59,961 bases of DNA from Obelidium mucronatum (taxonomy: Eukaryota; Chytridiomycota; Chytridiomycetes; Chytridiales; Chytriomycetaceae). This document shows, one piece after another, positions 55,923 to 59,961 of the stretch. The first letter of the stretch is position 1, and every line of letters starts with the position of its first letter. Location: positions 1 through 59,961 of the forward strand of contig JAIVFH010000166.1 in NCBI GenBank assembly GCA_025765595.1, read 5' to 3'. Below the pieces are notes generated by a model. The model saw only the letters and a list, made by a program, of their open reading frames with translations. It ran no database searches and was not told the origin of the DNA. The position numbers and the translations under genes are program-made.

Positions 55923-58900
55923 TCAATGGCACTCCCAGAAGCGTGTCCAGCAGAATCCGTTTTCTCCATATTCATCATAAATACGTCTCTTTTCATCGTT
56001 CATCAATACAGCACCAGCTGCTCGTACATTTTTTTTTTAGTTTAAATCGAGTTTAAATTTTTAAAGTCCATCCTCACCAATGGAAGCCTCAGTCAACTCG
56101 TTCAACCATTCCTTCATCTTTGCTTTTGGGATATATCCATCTTGCTTTCGATACCGTTTAGCTGTGTTAATGTAGGCAAGCTTTATATCTCTCTGAAAAA
56201 AAGATTCCCGTGTTTTTTCAAGTTAAAATCCAAAAGTTTTGAGTGACAGGGTGGGAGACAAAAAAACGGCACGTATGGGAGTCAGGGAGGCCAATTTTTG
56301 AAAAGTCTCAAAATTTTGAGACAAAGTCTCAAAAGTCTCAAAATTTTGGAGATGTAAAATTTGCACCCGTTACACCACCACCAGCTGAAACACCCCCAAC
56401 GACTACACCTCCAGTCTTCAGACTACAGCTCAGCAACCCTTCAGCAAAACCAGTGTTTATTAACAATCACAGGCTGACTCGTTCTCAAGAGCTATGGCTT
56501 CAAGAGAAAACGCGGCAGGAACTGGCTTCAGGCGCCGTTGTACTCACCAGCTCGCCGTGGAACTCCCCAGTCAACATTGTACACAAAGAAGGGCCAGTGC
56601 CTTTCCGACTCACAGTAAACTATAGAAATACAATCAACCCTCATGTCGCATCAAACAACTACCCGCAACCGCTGATTCTCCCAACTCTGCAGAGAACGGC
56701 CCGCCACAAGTGGTTCTTTGAGCTCGACTGCAAGAATGGATACGGTCAGTGCAAGACTACAGATCAGGCCACGATGGACCTGATGGCTTACACAGTGCCA
56801 GGAATTGGACAAGTCGCACCCACCTCCATCTCGCAAGGCCTTAAGACTGGACCGTCAACTTACCAGCAGTGGATGGACTACACCGTTCCAATCATCGATA
56901 CAGCAACCTCGAGTCGCAGGAATTATCTGGACAATGTGATTGGCTCGGCAGACTCGCAGGAACAATGCCAACGCCTTCTCGACGCTACAATTGCCATCTT
57001 CAACGCGTCAAACATTCCAATCAACCCGCTTAAGTCTACAACAACACCATCGCTTCAGCTGGATACACTTGGATTCAAAATCTCGCAAGCTTCAGTGTCT
57101 CCCAAAGACGACTACATCTCATCAATCCAGCAGTTTATTCCAATCACAACCCCTACGCTTCTACGCTCCTATCTCGGGAAGCTCTCTCCAGTACTGCAGA
57201 ATTATCCCCAGATCAAACCCTTCAGAACCACGCTGCAGCGGTGTCTTCAACTTCACAAAAACAAAACCAAGCTCCAGCTCAACTCGGTGGAAACCACGGC
57301 TAGACGTTCCATCGACGAAGCTCTTAACCATCCTGTTCCACTTGGCGAGCTTGACGACGATCCATCTATTCCAGTCCATTTGGTGACTGATGGCAACAAG
57401 GATGGATTCTGTGTAGAACTACTCCAGAACGCAAGGCTGATCGGCTCTATTTCACGCAAGTATTTAGTGTCTGAACTCAAAGCAGGTTCTCCATCGTCAG
57501 ACAAGGAGCTCTATGCCTTGACAGAAGGCATGGCCCACTTCTCCAACACCATTGGAAACCGTCCAATAATCCACTTCTCCGACCACCACAACATGGAGGC
57601 AATCATCAAAACTGCAAATCCTTCGCCGCGACGCGCGCAAATGCTCTACAAAGTGAACCACATGCTCCACAACCTTCAAACAAACTGGATTCGTCGCGAT
57701 GACCCAAGAATTCAACGAGTGGACGCAAAAGCGCGTTTCAGTAACACCACGTGACCAGCGGCATCAAAAGCGTGACAGAACACGTGCAGTTAATGCGCAG
57801 TTAATGCGCAGTGCTTAGGTTTTGTTGAAATTAGTATAAATAGTGTGTATATCCTGAAATAAAATAATCATTCTCGTTTCTAAATCAGCTTTCGCTCTTT
57901 TAGAATTTCTCTTTCCTTCACTACTTTCCCCGGGCCCGCGAGAAAGTATTCCTCTTCACGACGTAACCTCAACCACCACACACCACGTCACTCCAAACAC
58001 CACCAGTGCTTGGTACCAGCAGTCGGTCCAATAGCCTTCAGCTAACATCAAATTGTGACAAGTCGCGTACATTAACACGAACCACTGCCAACAGCAACAA
58101 GGAAAACAGTATTCCATCTATTAACGCTACCACTGCAAATACTGCTACTACTACAACTTCTGCTACTACCGCTACTACTACCATTATGAATGAACAAGCA
58201 GTCCAAACACTTATCGCCGCCGCGCTTGCCCAACAACAAACAACCATTGACTCTCTTACATTGCAAATTACAAATCAGCAAATTGCAATTAAACCAACAA
58301 ATGTTCCCTCTCTTGTGGAATACACGTCAGCAAGGCTAGAAAGCTTGCTGTCTCTTCCAACTCTACAGCAGCCAGTCGCTCTCAAACAAATGTCTGAAGA
58401 GTTCCAAAGTATTCATGGGCGCATCAAAGCACATCAGTCCCTTGCAGATGCCTTTGCTAGCAGAAAGCAGCCGCTCTCTGATGCGGAAATAACACAAGCT
58501 CAACTGATGTATCAGTTACGGCCCATGCCTTCTACAACACGCTACAACCGTCACACCTGCAAAACATGCGGTCGCCAACATTCGGGAACATGCCATGCTA
58601 GAACTCACCTCAGCGGCGCGGCAATCACGAAAGACAGTTGATGGCGCCAGGATGTGATGGAAGCACGTCTCGGAAAAACTGATAATAAACTAAGTATCTC
58701 ACCAAATCTTTCAAACTCTTTATTCAAACAACTACAATCTTCTAAATCTTCTACTATTGTTCCTCTTTCACCAGTGCGGCACGGTGTAACATCCATTGAA
58801 GCACCGACCGTTGCTGTTAATGTGGAACAACAACAAAACTCCACCACATCAAATTCTCCAGAAGTCTCCGATATCAACTCCGCTACAGCATCACCTCCAG

Positions 58901-59085
58901 CTGCAACGACCTCCCGGACCAATTTTGGGCTTTTTGACCTCCTGGAACAAAAAAAAAATCAAAAAAACCTTGGATGCTGTCTGATCAACGCCCAGGATCT
59001 GATAAAAGCTCTTTGAGGAGTGCGACAGTGATTGCACAAGGACGGACCCAAGAATCAGGACAGCAGTGGATACGAGTAGTTTCAT
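55923..59085 (-). CDS. small secreted J-like protein lacking HPD, intron 1 split by a retroelement
   Basis: Three exons, 58969-59085, 56078-56192 and 55923-56017, join in phase to about 108 aa. Exon 1 gives signal peptide MKLLVSTAVLILGSVLVQ and SFYQILGVDQTASK; exon 2 starts RDIKLAYINTAKRYRKQDGY; exon 3 gives [18 protein letters not shown]. The intron falls at the same codon as in the neighbouring Scj1-like gene, so it is a paralogue. The HPD tripeptide is absent (KQD region), and the protein ends right after the J domain. Hsp70 stimulation is therefore unlikely. Intron 1 is 2776 bp because it contains the Ty3-like sequences at 56243-58641. Exon 3 could also start three bases earlier. Confidence 0.65.
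56243..57754 (+). mobile_element. Ty3/gypsy-like RT-RNase H fragment
   Basis: Intact 503-codon frame. The RT has LTRSQELWLQEKTRQEL, SPWNSPVNIVHKEGP, FRLTVNYRNTINPHV, NYPQPLI, WFFELDCKNGYGQCK and the catalytic box YLDN in place of YxDD. RNase H-like sequence follows (LVTDGNKDGFCVELL, DKELYALTEGM, HFSDHHNMEAI), ending IQRVDAKARFS, equivalent to the usual 'vADalSR'. There is no integrase or protease. YLDN loses the second catalytic Asp, so activity is doubtful. The frame is still clean, so it is young or constrained. It lies antisense inside the J-like gene's intron. Confidence 0.75.
57780..58005 (+). promoter_or_regulatory. probable promoter/LTR segment of the Ty3-like element
   Basis: Between the RT end and the gag frame lie a TATA-like AGTATAAATAG (about 57832-57842), an AATAAAATAATC polyadenylation-like signal (about 57857), a pyrimidine tract and a C/A-rich leader. 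Order RT - signals - gag is what an internal LTR between two copies, or an LTR plus the next leader, would give. No perfect TG..CA edges found. Confidence 0.4.
58006..58641 (+). mobile_element. gag-like ORF with a zinc knuckle
   Basis: 211-codon frame. A Thr/Asn/Ala-rich start is followed by a helical region (QTLIAAALAQQQTTIDSLTL, LMYQLRP) and a Cys-rich end TCKTCGRQHSGTCHARTH, close to a CCHC/CCHH knuckle. A TGGCGCCAGGATG string follows the stop and may be a primer-binding-site-like relic. It sits downstream of the RT fragment on the same strand and probably starts a second copy of the same family, truncated before RT. Confidence 0.55.
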
Positions 59086-59154
59086 TCTGGTTTTTATTAT
59101 TGCCATTACAGTTTTTTGAATAATTGACGGAATTATTTTACAACGAATCCACAA

Positions 59155-59908
59155 ATGTCATACCGCGGCGGGCAGCGGCAAAAGCGGGGCACAAATAGCA
59201 ACAACAGCAGTGGATCATTCAGACAATCTGCATCAGATTCCTGGCGGTCCGATGCACAGTACACTCTTCCTGTTTCAACAAAGTTCACCGCCAACAGAGT
59301 GCAACGGAACCCACCGCCCGCAACAGACGAGTTCAGCAATCTAACACTTGTGAGTCGAAACTGGGATACTTCCGATGCCGGGTTTGACGCCTTATTTTTT
59401 TTTTTTTATTCTGTATAATTGACATTCTTTCAAATCACCCCCCCCCCTTAGTCTCCGTAACCGCGAAACGCAAGTTTCGTTCTTTGCGCATATCCTCGAA
59501 AAACTTGAAGACTGTCGTGAATTGGAGAGACTCGATGACGGATCTAATAAAGTGGCACCATCAACATCAACATCAACGTCAATACCAACCACAACAGCAA
59601 CCAAAAAAGATGCTCGCGGGGCGATGGATGCGATTCTCTCAAAACTCAGTTCAGGCTTATATTTTTTTTCCCTCTCTCCTAATTTGTCTTACACATTTTT
59701 TTTTTTTGGTTACCCCCTACCAGGAAAATTACGGGAAGGCGTTCTATCGTTGGGTCAGATTGATGCATTTGCTATTCAAGTATACGAAAAGAGCGTTCAC
59801 GTTTGCTTGGAAGCAGAGAATTACGCTGAATTGATTAAAAGCTTGAATCAACTCGTGTCTGTGTTTTACCCCAGTGTCGATGTTGTGGCTACTGGGGAAT
59901 CTGGCTGG
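59155..59908 (+). CDS. SAC3/GANP-like domain protein, 5' part
   Basis: Starts MSYRGGQRQKRGTNSNNSSG (basic, disordered) and runs off the window through at least two introns (about 59350-59451 and about 59650-59724; a further GTGAGT donor at 59909). The exon-2 segment ETQVSFFAHILEKLEDCREL and exon-3 segment IDAFAIQVYEKSVHVCLEAE followed by LNQLVSVFYPS resemble the 'ILEKL ... QVYE.HAR.ALE..D..E' part of SAC3/GANP family proteins (mRNA export or splicing-linked). The splices do not close perfectly in phase, so an extra base or a GC donor may be involved. Divergent from the J-like gene, 69 bp apart. Confidence 0.5.
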
Positions 59909-59961
59909 GTGAGTAATGGTGGAGTCTTTTTCATCATTTCATATTAATTCTGAGACCATTT

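Noticed and set aside
56290..56350. Inverted repeat AAAGTCTCAAAATTTTGAGAC as a transposon terminus
   Set aside because: It is a local palindromic, low-complexity stretch within the RT frame's start and has no partner at the other end.

Overview
The window comes from a eukaryote, most likely a zoosporic, early-diverging fungus (Chytridiomycota or a relative). Fungal traits: a secreted GH18 chitinase with chitin-binding modules, a CipC-like (DUF3759) domain, Mpo1/DUF962 proteins, Mcd4, and short GT-AG introns of about 45-130 bp in almost every gene. Traits of a flagellated lineage: intraflagellar transport protein IFT25, and weakly a CCDC66/CSPP1-like coiled-coil protein. Crinkler (CRN)-type genes fit the same group. 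I placed introns by eye from splice signals, reading-frame phase and family conservation.

Layout. 1-1.2 kb: end of a WD40 gene. 1.3-15.0 kb: two near-identical four-exon FAD monooxygenase genes on the minus strand, on either side of a retroelement graveyard. The graveyard holds a 5'-truncated Ty1/copia element with its polypurine tract and LTR edge, a 3 x 52 bp tandem repeat, a gag-protease fragment, and a nested set: a solo LTR inside a LINE inside a decayed copia. An 18-bp target-site duplication proves the LINE insertion. 15.8-35.8 kb: dense housekeeping genes (HNH protein, coiled-coil protein, SDR, tRNA-Asp, a kinase with an MLKL-like helical N-terminus, TFIIF-beta, an unknown protein, chitinase, a CipC-Mpo1 fusion and its Mpo1 paralogue, DHHC acyltransferase, a small membrane protein, FCF1, IFT25, an SFM1-type methyltransferase, a frameshifted SF1 helicase). 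36.8-38.2 kb: NTPase relic. 38.4-43.8 kb: MCD4/PIG-N and PrimPol. 44-50.1 kb: BuGZ/ZNF207, then a tandem array of two intact CRN-type NTPase genes and a third truncated one; each unit carries a copy of the BuGZ promoter and first exon. 50.3-60 kb: a secreted Cys-rich protein, methylmalonyl-CoA epimerase, ETHE1, an ER DnaJ, a degenerate J-like gene whose first intron holds a Ty3-like element, and a partial SAC3-like gene.

Many genes are paired head-to-head over very short gaps (32-158 bp), so bidirectional promoters are the rule. Several conserved genes also carry single-base frame disruptions, nearly always one extra base. These are most simply consensus errors, but they need to be resolved before any gene is called dead. 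The most novel-looking items are the CRN array with its captured promoter, the kinase with an MLKL-like N-terminus, the CipC-Mpo1 fusion, and the HPD-less J-like gene interrupted by a retroelement.
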